NCBI GenBank assembly: GCA_900752335.1
Contig: CAADUZ010000042.1
Location: 1-38,295, forward strand
DNA from: Clostridia bacterium
GTDB taxonomy: Bacteria > Bacillota > Clostridia > TANB77 > CAG-508
Length of the DNA stretch: 38,295 bases
Reading direction: 5' to 3'
The notes beneath the pieces are model-generated. The model saw only the letters and a list, made by a program, of their open reading frames with translations. It did not search any database and had not been told where the DNA came from. Numbering within the stretch: the stretch's first letter is position 1; each line of letters starts with the position of its first letter. Both the position numbers and the translations under genes were made by a program. Positions 6,755-15,053 of this stretch are shown here, in pieces.

Positions 6755-8722
6755 ATGAATCTAGAAGGAAAATTAATAGGAAACAGATATGAAATACTAG
6801 AGATAATTGGTAAAGGTGGAATGGCTACAGTATATAAAGCCCAAGACCAAATCTTAAAAAGATATGTAGCTGTAAAAGTTTTAAGAGAAGAATTTACAAC
6901 AGACGAGGAATTTATAAGAAGGTTTAATACAGAGGCACAATCAGCAGCAAGCCTTACACACCAAAATATAGTGTCAATATATGACGTAGGAAATCAGGAC
7001 AATATCTACTATATTGTAATGGAATTAATACAAGGAAAAACTCTAAAGCAAATAATAGACGAAGATGGTGTGCTTCCATGGAAGTGGTCACTAAACATTG
7101 CAATACAAATAGCATCAGCACTAGAAGTGGCACATAGAAACAATATCATACATAGAGATATAAAGCCACATAATATAATAATTACAGAAGATGGAATAGC
7201 AAAAGTAACAGATTTTGGAATAGCAAAAGCTGTATCAAATTCAACAATTACAGCATTTGGAACAACTATTGGTTCAGTACACTATTTTTCACCAGAACAT
7301 GCACGTGGAGGATATACCGATGCAAAATCAGACTTATATTCACTAGGTGTAGTAATGTACGAAATGCTAACAGGTAGAGTACCATTTGATGCAGATACAC
7401 CAGTATCAATAGCATTAAAACATATGCAAGAAAAACCAATAGAACCAATAAAGCTAAATCCATCAATACCATATTCAGTAAATAAAATAATAATGAAAGC
7501 AATGGAAAAGGATTTAAACTTGCGTTATCAATCAGCAACAGAAATGCTTAAAGACTTAAATATGGCACTAAAAAATCCAGACGGAGATTTTGTAAAAACT
7601 TCTTCAAACGAAATGGCATATACTCAAAGAATAGATGCAATAACAGAAGAAGAATATAGAAATGCAAAACCAAGCGAAAACGAAGAAAAAGGTAAAAAGA
7701 AAAAAGGAAAATTAGGTAAGTTCTTTGAAAAACATCCAGCAGCAAAGTATATAATAATAATTCTTCTATTAATATTAATACCAGTAGTTGGCTTCTTTGG
7801 AACACAAGCAGTTCTAAATTGGGGAAGAGCAAGTGACGTAAACTTGCCAAACTTTGTAAACATGACAAGAGAAGAAGCAGAAAGAGCAGCAGAAGAAGCT
7901 GGATTAAAGCTAGAAATTACAGAAGAATTCAACTCTGACGTAGAATTAGGAAAAGTAATATCACAAGAACCACAATACATGGAAGGATATTTGGTAAAAG
8001 AAGACTCAACAGTAAAAATAGTTATAAGTAAAGGCGAAAATATAAAACCAGTACCTGACGTAGTAGGAAAAACAAGAGAAGAGGCAGAAGCAGAACTTAA
8101 AGCAGCAGAATTCCAAGTTGAAGTTATAGAAGAAGCTAGCGATAAAGTAGAAGCAGGATATGTAATAAGACAAGATCCAGAAGGTGACAAAGAGAAAAAT
8201 GCAGGAGAAACAATAAAAATATATGTAAGTACAGGAATTAAGCAAATAACAATGGAACATGTAATCGGCCAAAAAGAAGCTGATGCTAAAAAAACACTTA
8301 CAGATTTAGGATTTGAAGTAAATGTAGTTTACGAAGAAGATACAAGCAAAGACGACGGAACAGTATTAAAACAAAGCATAGACGTAGGAACAACCGTGGA
8401 TGAAGGAACAGAAGTTACACTAACTGTAAACAAAATAGAGCAAATAAAAGAAGGAACAGTAAATATCAACTTGAAATCATTAACTGGTGGTGTTATAGAC
8501 ACTGACGACGAAGGAAACGAAATAGACCCAACAGTTGAATTACGAATCGAAGTAAATGACGAAAGTGTATACAATGGCGACCAAAGAAAAGACGTAGAGA
8601 ACTTTACAAAAACAATTTCTGGAAAAGGAACTGTTACAGTAAAAGTATTTATAGATGGTGTAAAAGAAGTAGAAAAACAATTAAACTTAAACTCAAGCAA
8701 TCCAGTGCTAAATATTGATTAA
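6755..8722 (+). CDS. prkC: PASTA-domain Ser/Thr protein kinase PrkC
   Basis: PrkC is a membrane kinase that senses muropeptides or lipid II through external PASTA domains and controls growth, wall metabolism and, in Bacillus, spore germination. The N-terminal Hanks kinase has GKGGMATVY (19-27), the VAVK lysine (K41), HRDIKPHN from H133, and DFG with D153. One transmembrane helix lies at about 329-350 (YIIIILLLILIPVVGFF). Three PASTA repeats follow, starting near LPNFVNMTREEAE, VPDVVGKTREEAE and MEHVIGQKEADAK. A last 90-residue beta-rich domain (from EGTVNINLKSLTGG) resembles the extra C-terminal domain of clostridial PrkC proteins. The length is 655 aa. GAGGAG precedes the ATG. A terminator follows the gene, so the downstream rsgA-rpe pair has its own promoter. 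Confidence 0.97.
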   Translation: MNLEGKLIGNRYEILEIIGKGGMATVYKAQDQILKRYVAVKVLREEFTTDEEFIRRFNTEAQSAASLTHQNIVSIYDVGNQDNIYYIVMELIQGKTLKQIIDEDGVLPWKWSLNIAIQIASALEVAHRNNIIHRDIKPHNIIITEDGIAKVTDFGIAKAVSNSTITAFGTTIGSVHYFSPEHARGGYTDAKSDLYSLGVVMYEMLTGRVPFDADTPVSIALKHMQEKPIEPIKLNPSIPYSVNKIIMKAMEKDLNLRYQSATEMLKDLNMALKNPDGDFVKTSSNEMAYTQRIDAITEEEYRNAKPSENEEKGKKKKGKLGKFFEKHPAAKYIIIILLLILIPVVGFFGTQAVLNWGRASDVNLPNFVNMTREEAERAAEEAGLKLEITEEFNSDVELGKVISQEPQYMEGYLVKEDSTVKIVISKGENIKPVPDVVGKTREEAEAELKAAEFQVEVIEEASDKVEAGYVIRQDPEGDKEKNAGETIKIYVSTGIKQITMEHVIGQKEADAKKTLTDLGFEVNVVYEEDTSKDDGTVLKQSIDVGTTVDEGTEVTLTVNKIEQIKEGTVNINLKSLTGGVIDTDDEGNEIDPTVELRIEVNDESVYNGDQRKDVENFTKTISGKGTVTVKVFIDGVKEVEKQLNLNSSNPVLNID

Positions 8723-8726
8723 AAAG

Positions 8727-8772
8727 AAGCTATATATAATGAATTTTCATATCATTGTATATAGCTTTTTAA
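8727..8772 (+). terminator. intrinsic terminator after prkC
   Basis: AAGCTATATATAATG (8727-8741) pairs with CATTGTATATAGCTT (8753-8767): 15 bp with one G-U, then a T run. Confidence 0.85.
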
Positions 8773-8776
8773 TAAC

Positions 8777-8804
8777 TTGAAAATATCAATTTCTATGATA
8801 TAAT
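8777..8804 (+). promoter_or_regulatory. promoter of rsgA-rpe
   Basis: TTGAAA (8777-8782), 16 bp, extended -10 TGATATAAT (hexamer 8799-8804). It lies directly behind the prkC terminator and drives rsgA and rpe separately from the kinase. Confidence 0.7.
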
Positions 8805-8838
8805 ATATGCAAAACTTGTAAAAGTAAGGAGAAAGTGA

Positions 8839-9705
8839 GTGCAAAACAAATTATATAAAGGAATTGTAATAAGTAATATATCAGATTTATATAAAGTAGA
8901 AATAGAAAAAGAAGGCAAGATATACAGTTGTAATGCGAGGGGAAAATTTAAAGCAGATGAAACAAGCCCTGTAGCAGGAGATATTGTGGAAATAGAAATA
9001 ACAGACGAAGAGAAATGTGCCGGAATAATAGAAAAAATTATAGAAAGAAAAAACTATATAAAAAGACCTAAAATGGCAAACCTATCACAAATAATATTAG
9101 TAGTATCAATGAAACTGCCAAAGCCAGACTTGTTGCTTCTAGACAAACAACTAGTATATGCAGAATATATGAATATAAAACCAATAATCTGCTTGAACAA
9201 AATAGATTTAGAAGATGAAGAAAAAATAAACCAAATATATAATTTATACAAAAACATTGGATACGAAGTAATAAAAACCAATGCAAAATGCGGAACTGGA
9301 ATAGAAGAAATAAAGCAAAAACTAAAAAACAATGTAACAGCATTTTCAGGAAATTCTGGTGTAGGAAAATCAACATTAATAAACTCACTATTAGGAAAAA
9401 CAATAGCACAAGAAGGAAATATAAGTAATAAAAACAAAAGAGGAAAAAACACAACAACGCAGGTGGTGCTATATAAAATAGATGAAAACTCATATGTAGC
9501 AGACACACCAGGCTTTTCAACATTCGATATAAACGAGATAGACAAAAAAGAACTAGCATATTATTTTATAGAATTTAGAAATTATATAAAAGACTGCGAA
9601 TATGCAGATTGCAGCCACATAAAAGAAGAAAAATGCGGCATAAAAGAGGCGGTAAAACAAGGGAAAATATCAAAAGAACGCTACGAAAACTTTTTGAGAA
9701 TTTAG
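8839..9705 (+). CDS. rsgA: ribosome small-subunit maturation GTPase RsgA
   Basis: RsgA is a circularly permuted GTPase that checks late 30S assembly. After an N-terminal OB-fold, the G motifs appear in permuted order: NKIDL (G4), SGNSGVGKST (G1, P-loop) and DTPGF (G3). A C-terminal zinc finger follows with C-E-Y-A-D-C-S-H and a later C. The length is 288 aa. The start is GTG at 8839, with AAGGAG 7 bp upstream; no in-frame ATG fits. It is followed by rpe after 10 bp. The gene order prkC-rsgA-rpe matches Bacillus. Confidence 0.96.
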   Translation: MQNKLYKGIVISNISDLYKVEIEKEGKIYSCNARGKFKADETSPVAGDIVEIEITDEEKCAGIIEKIIERKNYIKRPKMANLSQIILVVSMKLPKPDLLLLDKQLVYAEYMNIKPIICLNKIDLEDEEKINQIYNLYKNIGYEVIKTNAKCGTGIEEIKQKLKNNVTAFSGNSGVGKSTLINSLLGKTIAQEGNISNKNKRGKNTTTQVVLYKIDENSYVADTPGFSTFDINEIDKKELAYYFIEFRNYIKDCEYADCSHIKEEKCGIKEAVKQGKISKERYENFLRI

Positions 9706-9715
9706 GAGGAATTGT

Positions 9716-10378
9716 ATGGAAGTATCAGCTTCAATATTAAGTGTAAAAAAAGAAAATTGTATACAAACTTTTTATAATTTGGAAACGTCGGGTATAGACT
9801 ATTTTCATATAGACGTTATGGATGGTGAGTTTGTAAAGAATAATACGACTAAAATTATGACAGAATATACTGAATATTTAAATACTATAACAAATATACC
9901 ACTAGACGTTCATTTAATGGTAAAAGACGTTATGGCTTATGTGAAAAGCTATTTGGTATTTGAACCACGAAGTATTACAATGCATTATGAAGCAGCGAGC
10001 AGCGAAGAAGAGTTATTGAATTGGATACAATATATTAAAGAGCAGAATTGTAAAGTTGGAATTAGCGTTAAACCTAATACTAATATAGAAGAGATATATA
10101 AATTTCTTCTATACATACATACTGTATTAGTTATGACTGTGGAACCAGGAGAGGGCGGCCAAAAGCTAATACCGGAAACAATAGAGAAAGTAAAGAAATT
10201 AAAGAAATATTTACAAGAAAATAATTTAGAAGTGGAAATAGAGGCTGATGGAGGCATAAATGAGGATAATGCAAAAGTATTAAAGGATGCAGGATGCGAT
10301 ATTATTGTGGCAGGTACAAGCATTGTAAGTTCAAATGATTACAAAGAAACTGTAAGAAAGTTAAAGTTAGAAGAATAA
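9716..10378 (+). CDS. rpe: ribulose-phosphate 3-epimerase
   Basis: Rpe interconverts ribulose-5-phosphate and xylulose-5-phosphate in the pentose phosphate pathway. The TIM-barrel motifs are present: ASILS, HIDVMDGEFV (metal His and Asp), DVHLMV, ITMHYEA, MTVEPGEGGQK and EADGGI with the second catalytic Asp. The VEPGEGG loop differs slightly from the usual VNPGFGG, and the N-terminus is divergent, so this belongs to a distinct subgroup; a related hexulose-phosphate or allulose-phosphate epimerase is a less likely alternative. The length of 220 aa is normal. GGAGGA precedes the ATG. Confidence 0.9.
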   Translation: MEVSASILSVKKENCIQTFYNLETSGIDYFHIDVMDGEFVKNNTTKIMTEYTEYLNTITNIPLDVHLMVKDVMAYVKSYLVFEPRSITMHYEAASSEEELLNWIQYIKEQNCKVGISVKPNTNIEEIYKFLLYIHTVLVMTVEPGEGGQKLIPETIEKVKKLKKYLQENNLEVEIEADGGINEDNAKVLKDAGCDIIVAGTSIVSSNDYKETVRKLKLEE

Positions 10379-10471
10379 ATACTTTAAACAAAATACTAAA
10401 AAAAATACTGATATGGAAAAATGTAAATGCAAATTAAAATCTTAAAACTAATAACTAAATTTAAATTTTAC

Positions 10472-10500
10472 TTGATTTATGAAAAAGTTAGTGATAAGAT
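10472..10500 (+). promoter_or_regulatory. probable promoter of pyrG
   Basis: TTGATT (10472-10477), 17 bp, TAAGAT (10495-10500). It gives a leader of about 140 nt that contains the hairpin at 10527. The 269-bp gap between rpe and pyrG otherwise holds only AT-rich sequence. Confidence 0.5.
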
Positions 10501-10526
10501 ATAGTAAATTAAAAACAATATTATGT

Positions 10527-10583
10527 AGTAGATTGAAAAAAAACCGATTTTGGGGCTTTTGTTTTAATCTACTTTTTATTTTT
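10527..10583 (+). terminator. terminator-like hairpin in the pyrG leader (possible attenuator)
   Basis: AGTAGATT (10527-10534) pairs with AATCTACT (10566-10573). The stem extends inward through A-rich/T-rich arms to CC/GG around 10544-10555, and a T-rich run to 10583 follows. It is either the distal terminator of rpe or, if the promoter at 10472 is used, an attenuator inside the pyrG leader. Confidence 0.6.
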
Positions 10584-10647
10584 ATAGGAGAAAAATAGCC
10601 TACATACAAGCTCTAAAATCCAAGTTTGCTAATAAAGGAGGTAACAT

Positions 10648-12249
10648 ATGAATTCTAAAACAAAGTACATTTTTGTAACAGGTGGAGTAGTATCGGGCTT
10701 GGGTAAAGGTATAACTGCGGCATCACTAGGAAGATTACTAAAAAACAGAGGATATAAAGTTGTAAATCAAAAATTTGATCCATATATTAATGTGGACCCA
10801 GGAACAATGAGCCCATATGAGCATGGGGAAGTTTTTGTTACAGATGATGGTGCAGAAACCGATTTGGATTTAGGGCATTATGAAAGATTTACAGACGAAA
10901 ATTTAACTAAAAATTCAAGTATAACTATGGGAAAAATCTATCAGGAAGTAATAGAAAGGGAAAGAAGAGGAGATTATTTAGGAAAAACTGTGCAAGTTAT
11001 ACCACATATTACAAATGCGATAAAAGAAAAAATTTATTCATTCGAAAAGGAAGACGTAGATATTGTAATAACTGAAATTGGCGGAACTGTTGGAGATATA
11101 GAAGGCTTATCAATTATAGAAGCAATAAGACAAGTAGGCTTGGAAAATCCGGCAGAAAATGTGGTATATATTCATGTTACTTTGCTTCCATATATTTCTG
11201 GTTCGAATGAGCTAAAATCAAAGCCAACGCAACATTCAGTAAAAGAACTTCAGTCGTTTGGCATAAAACCGGACATATTAGTGTGTAGAACAGAAATTGA
11301 TATACCAGATAATTTAAGAGATAAAATAGCGCTATTTTGCAATGTTAGGAAAGAAAGTGTAATTGCAAACAAAACCGCATCGTGTTTGTATGAAGTGCCG
11401 CTTATGCTAGAAAAAGAAGGGCTAGCAGAAGAAGTATGTAAGCACTTAAGGCTGGACAAAAGCAAAGCAAACAATAAAGAATGGGAAAAATTAAATGAAA
11501 GAATAAAACAAATATCAAATAAAGAAGTTACCGTAGGAATAGTCGGAAAATATGTAAAGCTAGAAGATTCATATTTATCTGTTATAGAGAGCCTAAAGCA
11601 TGCAGGGATAGAAAATGGAGTTGCAGTAAAAGTAAAATTAATTGATGCAGAAAAAATAACGAAGAACAACGCAAAAGAAATGCTTGCAGAGTGTGACGGA
11701 ATAGTGGTGCCAGGGGGATTTGGCAACAGAGGAATAGAAGGAAAAATACAAACCATAAAATACGTAAGAGAAAACAAAATACCATTTTTAGGAATATGCC
11801 TTGGAATGCAGATGGCGGTAGTGGAATTTGCAAGAAATGTTTTAGGGTATGAAGATGCAAATTCAGAAGAATTCGACGAACTTACAGAGCATCCTGTAAT
11901 TCACTTAATGTATGACCAAAAAGATATAACAAAAAAAGGCGGAACAATGAGATTAGGAGCATATCCATGTGCTATAAAAAAAGGAACTCTAGCAAGCAAG
12001 GTATACAAAAAAGAAGAAATATCAGAAAGACATAGACACCGTTTCGAATACAACAACGACTATAGAGAAGAAATGGAAAAAAACGGGTTAATAATATCAG
12101 GAACTTCTCCAAACGGAAAACTAGTAGAGATAGTGGAACTACAAAACCATCCATTCTTTATAGCATGCCAATTCCATCCAGAATTCAAATCAAGGCCAGA
12201 TAGATCAGCCCCACTATTTAGAGAACTAATTGCGAAAATTTGCAAATAA
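10648..12249 (+). CDS. pyrG: CTP synthase
   Basis: PyrG aminates UTP to CTP using glutamine, the last step of pyrimidine nucleotide synthesis. The N-terminal synthase domain begins FVTGGVVSGLGKGI and includes DPYINVDPGTMSP and EIGGTVGDIE. The C-terminal class I glutaminase has the nucleophile elbow FLGICLGMQ (Cys near residue 384) and the FHPEF His-Glu pair, so it is complete, unlike the GatD in this window. The length of 533 aa is standard. AAAGGAGG lies 7 bp before the ATG. The leader contains a hairpin that could be regulatory. A REP-like repeat begins a few bases after the stop. Confidence 0.98.
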   Translation: MNSKTKYIFVTGGVVSGLGKGITAASLGRLLKNRGYKVVNQKFDPYINVDPGTMSPYEHGEVFVTDDGAETDLDLGHYERFTDENLTKNSSITMGKIYQEVIERERRGDYLGKTVQVIPHITNAIKEKIYSFEKEDVDIVITEIGGTVGDIEGLSIIEAIRQVGLENPAENVVYIHVTLLPYISGSNELKSKPTQHSVKELQSFGIKPDILVCRTEIDIPDNLRDKIALFCNVRKESVIANKTASCLYEVPLMLEKEGLAEEVCKHLRLDKSKANNKEWEKLNERIKQISNKEVTVGIVGKYVKLEDSYLSVIESLKHAGIENGVAVKVKLIDAEKITKNNAKEMLAECDGIVVPGGFGNRGIEGKIQTIKYVRENKIPFLGICLGMQMAVVEFARNVLGYEDANSEEFDELTEHPVIHLMYDQKDITKKGGTMRLGAYPCAIKKGTLASKVYKKEEISERHRHRFEYNNDYREEMEKNGLIISGTSPNGKLVEIVELQNHPFFIACQFHPEFKSRPDRSAPLFRELIAKICK

Positions 12250-12255
12250 AATATT

Positions 12256-12318
12256 GGGTTCACACCTGTCCAAAAAGGTGACAAAAGTGGCAGTGCGGTG
12301 ACAGGCACCAAACTGCCA
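12256..12318. repeat. REP-like palindromic repeat, copy 1
   Basis: It includes an imperfect hairpin: TGGCAGT (12288-12294) with ACTGCCA (12312-12318), and inner GGTG/CACC. The 17-mer GTGACAAAAGTGGCAGT at 12278-12294 recurs exactly at 22944-22960, followed in both by GGTGACAGG. It lies between the convergent pyrG and the membrane-protein gene. Confidence 0.75.
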
Positions 12319-12322
12319 TTAA

Positions 12323-13492
12323 TTATTTTCTCTTGTATAAATTTAAAATTAATATTCCTAAACCTATTATTGATGCTATGAATTTTATTGGTGAGCCTAC
12401 GAAAGGTATGTATTCCACAAGGTTTAGTGCAAGTGTGATTAGCAAAGCGAAAAGTATGTACATTCCGTATTTTCCTTTTCCTGTTTTTTCATTTTTGCTA
12501 TTATTGCTTTTTCTGTTTTCTAACTTCTGTGCTATTAATGAGCCAACTGCTATACTAAATATAGTGCCAGATGCTATATAAGCAAGAGCGATTAGTGCGG
12601 CTATGAATAATCCAATTCCCAAACCAAATCCGTATGTGAATAAGGCAACTATGACTGAAGCAAGTATACCACCAAATAAAACTAAAAGACCGGTTCCAAA
12701 TGCTTTTAAGCTTTTGCTAGCTAAAATTTCTGCTGTTTTATTCTTAAATTCTGGGGCAAACCATGTTGTAATTAGTATTATACCCATTGCAAATACTAAT
12801 GAAGATATGATGCTAGAAGCTATGCTCCATGCAATATCTCCTGCGCTTACTTCTTGTTCTTCTATTTTAGTAAAGTTTACTTCGCCACCAACTATTCCAT
12901 CATCTAGTTCTATTTCATTATTTGAATTGTAGTTTAAATTTCCGCCAATTACTTGTTTTGCATTCTCTCCAAAGCTTAAATTCTGAACAGATAAATATGC
13001 ATCTCTAGTAATTTGACCAGATAAAGAAATAGAGTTTGCTATTAAATATGCATTTCTATTAATAAAACCATTCTCATTCATTGTAAAGTTACTGCTCATT
13101 GCGTAAATATCAGATATTTCACCAGATACATTTATATTATTTGCAAGTGCAAAAACACTACCCTGAATAATTGCTTCGTCACTTATTGTTAATTCATTTG
13201 CCATAACAAAAAGGTTTCCTCTAATTACACCAGTAACATTAACATTTTGCCCATATGCAAAAACGTTTCCATCTACAATTTGAGATATTTCTAAATTGGT
13301 ATTGTATAGGTATAAGTCAGAATATACTATTTCATAATTAGTTTCAAAAGATTCTTGTATTTCGCCATTTTCAGAGGTTACAACGGCTTCTCCTCCTTCA
13401 CGTGGTTCTATGTTACTAGCAAGTGCTATTGGTGATAAAACCATAAACAAGACTAGTAAAAATACGAATATTTTACAAAAATAAGTTTTCAA
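12323..13492 (-). CDS. secreted bactofilin-like (polymer-forming) domain fused to a membrane region
   Basis: The 389-aa product starts with a signal-like hydrophobic segment (residues 7-26, FVFLLVLFMVLSPIALASN). Residues about 60-210 are a run of short beta repeats of the type DGNVFAYGQNVNVTGVIRGN and QGSVFALANNINVSGEI, which matches the right-handed beta-helix of bactofilins/polymer-forming proteins. Four or so hydrophobic helices follow from about residue 220, and the end is Lys-rich. The beta-helix would face outward, unlike cytoplasmic bactofilins. The start is TTG at 13492 with AAGGAGGG upstream. It has a perfect TTGACA promoter. The role is unknown; a surface scaffold or envelope-shape factor is plausible. 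Confidence 0.75.
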   Translation of the reverse strand: MKTYFCKIFVFLLVLFMVLSPIALASNIEPREGGEAVVTSENGEIQESFETNYEIVYSDLYLYNTNLEISQIVDGNVFAYGQNVNVTGVIRGNLFVMANELTISDEAIIQGSVFALANNINVSGEISDIYAMSSNFTMNENGFINRNAYLIANSISLSGQITRDAYLSVQNLSFGENAKQVIGGNLNYNSNNEIELDDGIVGGEVNFTKIEEQEVSAGDIAWSIASSIISSLVFAMGIILITTWFAPEFKNKTAEILASKSLKAFGTGLLVLFGGILASVIVALFTYGFGLGIGLFIAALIALAYIASGTIFSIAVGSLIAQKLENRKSNNSKNEKTGKGKYGMYILFALLITLALNLVEYIPFVGSPIKFIASIIGLGILILNLYKRK

Positions 13493-13521
13493 AAAAATCC
13501 CTCCTTAAAAATTATATAGAT

Positions 13522-13550
13522 ATAATATAATTAAAAGAAAGGTTTGTCAA
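13522..13550 (-). promoter_or_regulatory. promoter of the bactofilin-like gene
   Basis: On the minus strand: TTGACA (13545-13550), 17 bp, TATTAT (13522-13527). Confidence 0.75.
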
Positions 13551-13566
13551 TTAAATAGAATACAGA

Positions 13567-13701
13567 TTATGATTTTTTAGTATAATAAATACAATCCTTA
13601 TTAGAAGAATCAGGAAGAATTTTTTGAACAGTAACATTTTCTAAATAACATTTCCCATCAACTTGATATTTACAGTCACATGAACAATTTATATTTATCA
13701 A
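13567..13701 (-). CDS. Cys-rich mini-protein resembling DUF1540
   Basis: A 44-aa frame begins with TTG at 13701, with a GGGG-type ribosome binding site about 9 bp upstream. It reads MININCSCDCKYQVDGKC..., with a later conserved-looking D-C-I-Y-Y. The pattern C-x-C-x-C then D-G-K-C, an E-N-V/I-x-V stretch and a final Cys resembles DUF1540, a small metal-binding-like family common in clostridia and often linked to sporulation. The five Cys suggest Zn or Fe binding. It lies in the 276-bp gap between nth and the bactofilin-like gene. Both the start codon and the family assignment are uncertain. Confidence 0.5.
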   Translation of the reverse strand: MININCSCDCKYQVDGKCYLENVTVQKILPDSSNKDCIYYTKKS

Positions 13702-13768
13702 AATAAAGCACCCCACAATTAATATTATGAGGCGAATATTAAAAAATATGTAAAATTTTAAAAATTAA

Positions 13769-14407
13769 TTATTTTTTGCTATCTAAATAGAATTTACAAT
13801 ACGCTTTTATTGGACAACTATCACATTTTGGAGAGCGTGCTGTGCAAATTGCTCTTCCATGATAAATAAGAATGTGATTAACGTCTTTCCAATATTCATA
13901 AGGAAAAAGCTTTAATAAATCTTGTTCGATTTTTTCTGGGCTTTCTTCAGAAGAAAAACCAATTCTATTTGAAATTCGTTTAGCATGTGTATCTACAGCA
14001 ATGCCTTGAGGCTTATTAAAAGCTTCTAACATTACAACATTTGCAGTTTTCCTACCAACACCGGGAAGTGAAAGCAAATCTTCCATATTATCTGGAACTT
14101 CGCTATGAAATTCATTAATAATTTTTTTTGCTGTAAGTTTTATATTTCTAGCCTTATTTTTGTAAAAACCACATGGATGAATAAGCTCCTCTAATGTTTC
14201 CAAAGGCATTTTGTCAAAATCTTCTGGCGTAGAATATTTGCTAAAAATTGCAGGTGTAGTTTTGTTTACTCTTTCGTCCGTACATTGTGCAGACAAGATA
14301 ACCGCAATTAGCATCTCAAATGGTGTAGTAAAGTCTAGGCTACATTTGGCATCCGGATATGTATCTTTTAAAATATCTATAATTTTAATTGCTGCTTCTT
14401 TTTTCAT
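13769..14407 (-). CDS. nth: endonuclease III (DNA glycosylase/AP lyase)
   Basis: Nth removes oxidised pyrimidines and cuts abasic sites in base-excision repair. The helix-hairpin-helix LLSLPGVGRKTANVVM carries the catalytic Lys, and VDTHAKRISNRIG carries the catalytic Asp. The C-terminal 4Fe-4S cluster ligands are complete: C-x6-C-x2-C-x5-C in CTARSPKCDSCPIKAYC. The length of 212 aa is standard. AAGGAG precedes the ATG. It is transcribed leftward. Confidence 0.97.
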   Translation of the reverse strand: MKKEAAIKIIDILKDTYPDAKCSLDFTTPFEMLIAVILSAQCTDERVNKTTPAIFSKYSTPEDFDKMPLETLEELIHPCGFYKNKARNIKLTAKKIINEFHSEVPDNMEDLLSLPGVGRKTANVVMLEAFNKPQGIAVDTHAKRISNRIGFSSEESPEKIEQDLLKLFPYEYWKDVNHILIYHGRAICTARSPKCDSCPIKAYCKFYLDSKK

Positions 14408-14469
14408 ATATTACTATCTCCTTAAATTAATTATCAATATTAAATCACAAAAACCTAAATTTTACAAGA

Positions 14470-14501
14470 TTAAATAAAAGGAGACCCCTTAAAAGGGGTC
14501 T
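14470..14501 (-). terminator. intrinsic terminator overlapping the stop of the 81-aa gene
   Basis: AGACCCCTT/AAGGGGTCT (14482-14501) is a 9-bp hairpin. On the minus strand it is followed by TCCTTTTATTT. The TAA stop of the 81-aa gene lies inside the hairpin loop. Confidence 0.8.
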
Positions 14502-14734
14502 TGAGTTGCAAAGAGTATTTTGTCTTTGCAAATTAAGGAAATTACTGTAGGTACAATGTAAAAGGTTTTCATTAAGAAGCGACCGATTTTGGTATCTTGG
14601 GATTCCAAAACCATTTTATTCCAAGCAGTGGAATAGGTCTCCTCTTCACAGCAAGTGTGGCAGACTTCAGCGACCATAAAGCCATTAAAGAATGCATGAA
14701 AGAAAACTACGAGTACCAGAAACAAAGTTGTCAT
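14489..14734 (-). CDS. small membrane-associated protein with a Cys cluster, unknown
   Basis: This is an 81-aa product. The N-terminal hydrophobic helix (residues 3-22, LFLVLVVFFHAFFNGFMVAE) is followed by VCHTCCEEE, three Cys and one His in six residues. A second hydrophobic stretch (MKTFYIVPTVISLIC) lies near the end. AGGAGGAAAAAATT before the ATG and a good promoter (TTGTCA-17-TATAAT) show it is a real gene, even though a rightward frame overlaps it. The C-H-x2-C-C patch could bind metal or form disulphides. I do not recognise the family. Confidence 0.65.
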   Translation of the reverse strand: MTTLFLVLVVFFHAFFNGFMVAEVCHTCCEEETYSTAWNKMVLESQDTKIGRFLMKTFYIVPTVISLICKDKILFATQDPF

Positions 14735-14768
14735 AATTTTTTCCTCCTAAATATAAAGTTATACAATA

Positions 14769-14797
14769 ATTATAACATTTTTTCTGAAAAATGACAA
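14769..14797 (-). promoter_or_regulatory. promoter of the 81-aa small membrane protein
   Basis: Minus strand: TTGTCA (14792-14797), 17 bp, perfect TATAAT (14769-14774). Confidence 0.75.
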
Positions 14798-14881
14798 ACT
14801 GCTAGGATATACATAACATAAATAGTAACAAAGATGAAAAAAAAATAATATAATATACAAATTGATATGGGAGGCAAGAAA

Positions 14882-15031
14882 ATGTGTAAAATATTAAAGA
14901 AAACATTAGCAGTTTGCTTGATAGGACTAGGTTTGGGAATGTTACTAGTATTATTACTTCCTATATCAGGTTGGCTATTTATAATTGGTGTAGTAATAGT
15001 GGCGGTGGGATTAATGTGGTTATGTTCATAA
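14882..15031 (+). CDS. 49-aa two-helix membrane protein next to spoVM
   Basis: The frame starts at an ATG behind GGGAGG and encodes 49 aa. The start is MCKILKKTLAVCLIGLGLG; two hydrophobic helices (about residues 8-27 and 30-48) are separated by a PISGW turn. It ends 22 bp before spoVM, whose own AAGGAGG lies in the gap, so the two are probably cotranscribed during sporulation. The short loop and Gly pattern suggest a hairpin in the membrane. I do not recognise a named family. A role at the forespore membrane is inferred from context only. Confidence 0.7.
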   Translation: MCKILKKTLAVCLIGLGLGMLLVLLLPISGWLFIIGVVIVAVGLMWLCS

Positions 15032-15053
15032 TAAGTAAAAAAGGAGGAATATT

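Noticed and set aside
10501..10583. Bacillus-type pyrG control by reiterative G addition
   Set aside because: The predicted transcription start is not a GGG run; the only G4 is inside the hairpin. Attenuation remains possible, but not by that exact mechanism on present evidence.
14597..14794. Rightward 65-aa frame opposite the small Cys-containing membrane protein
   Set aside because: The leftward gene has a promoter, AGGAGG and a terminator; the rightward frame has none of these.
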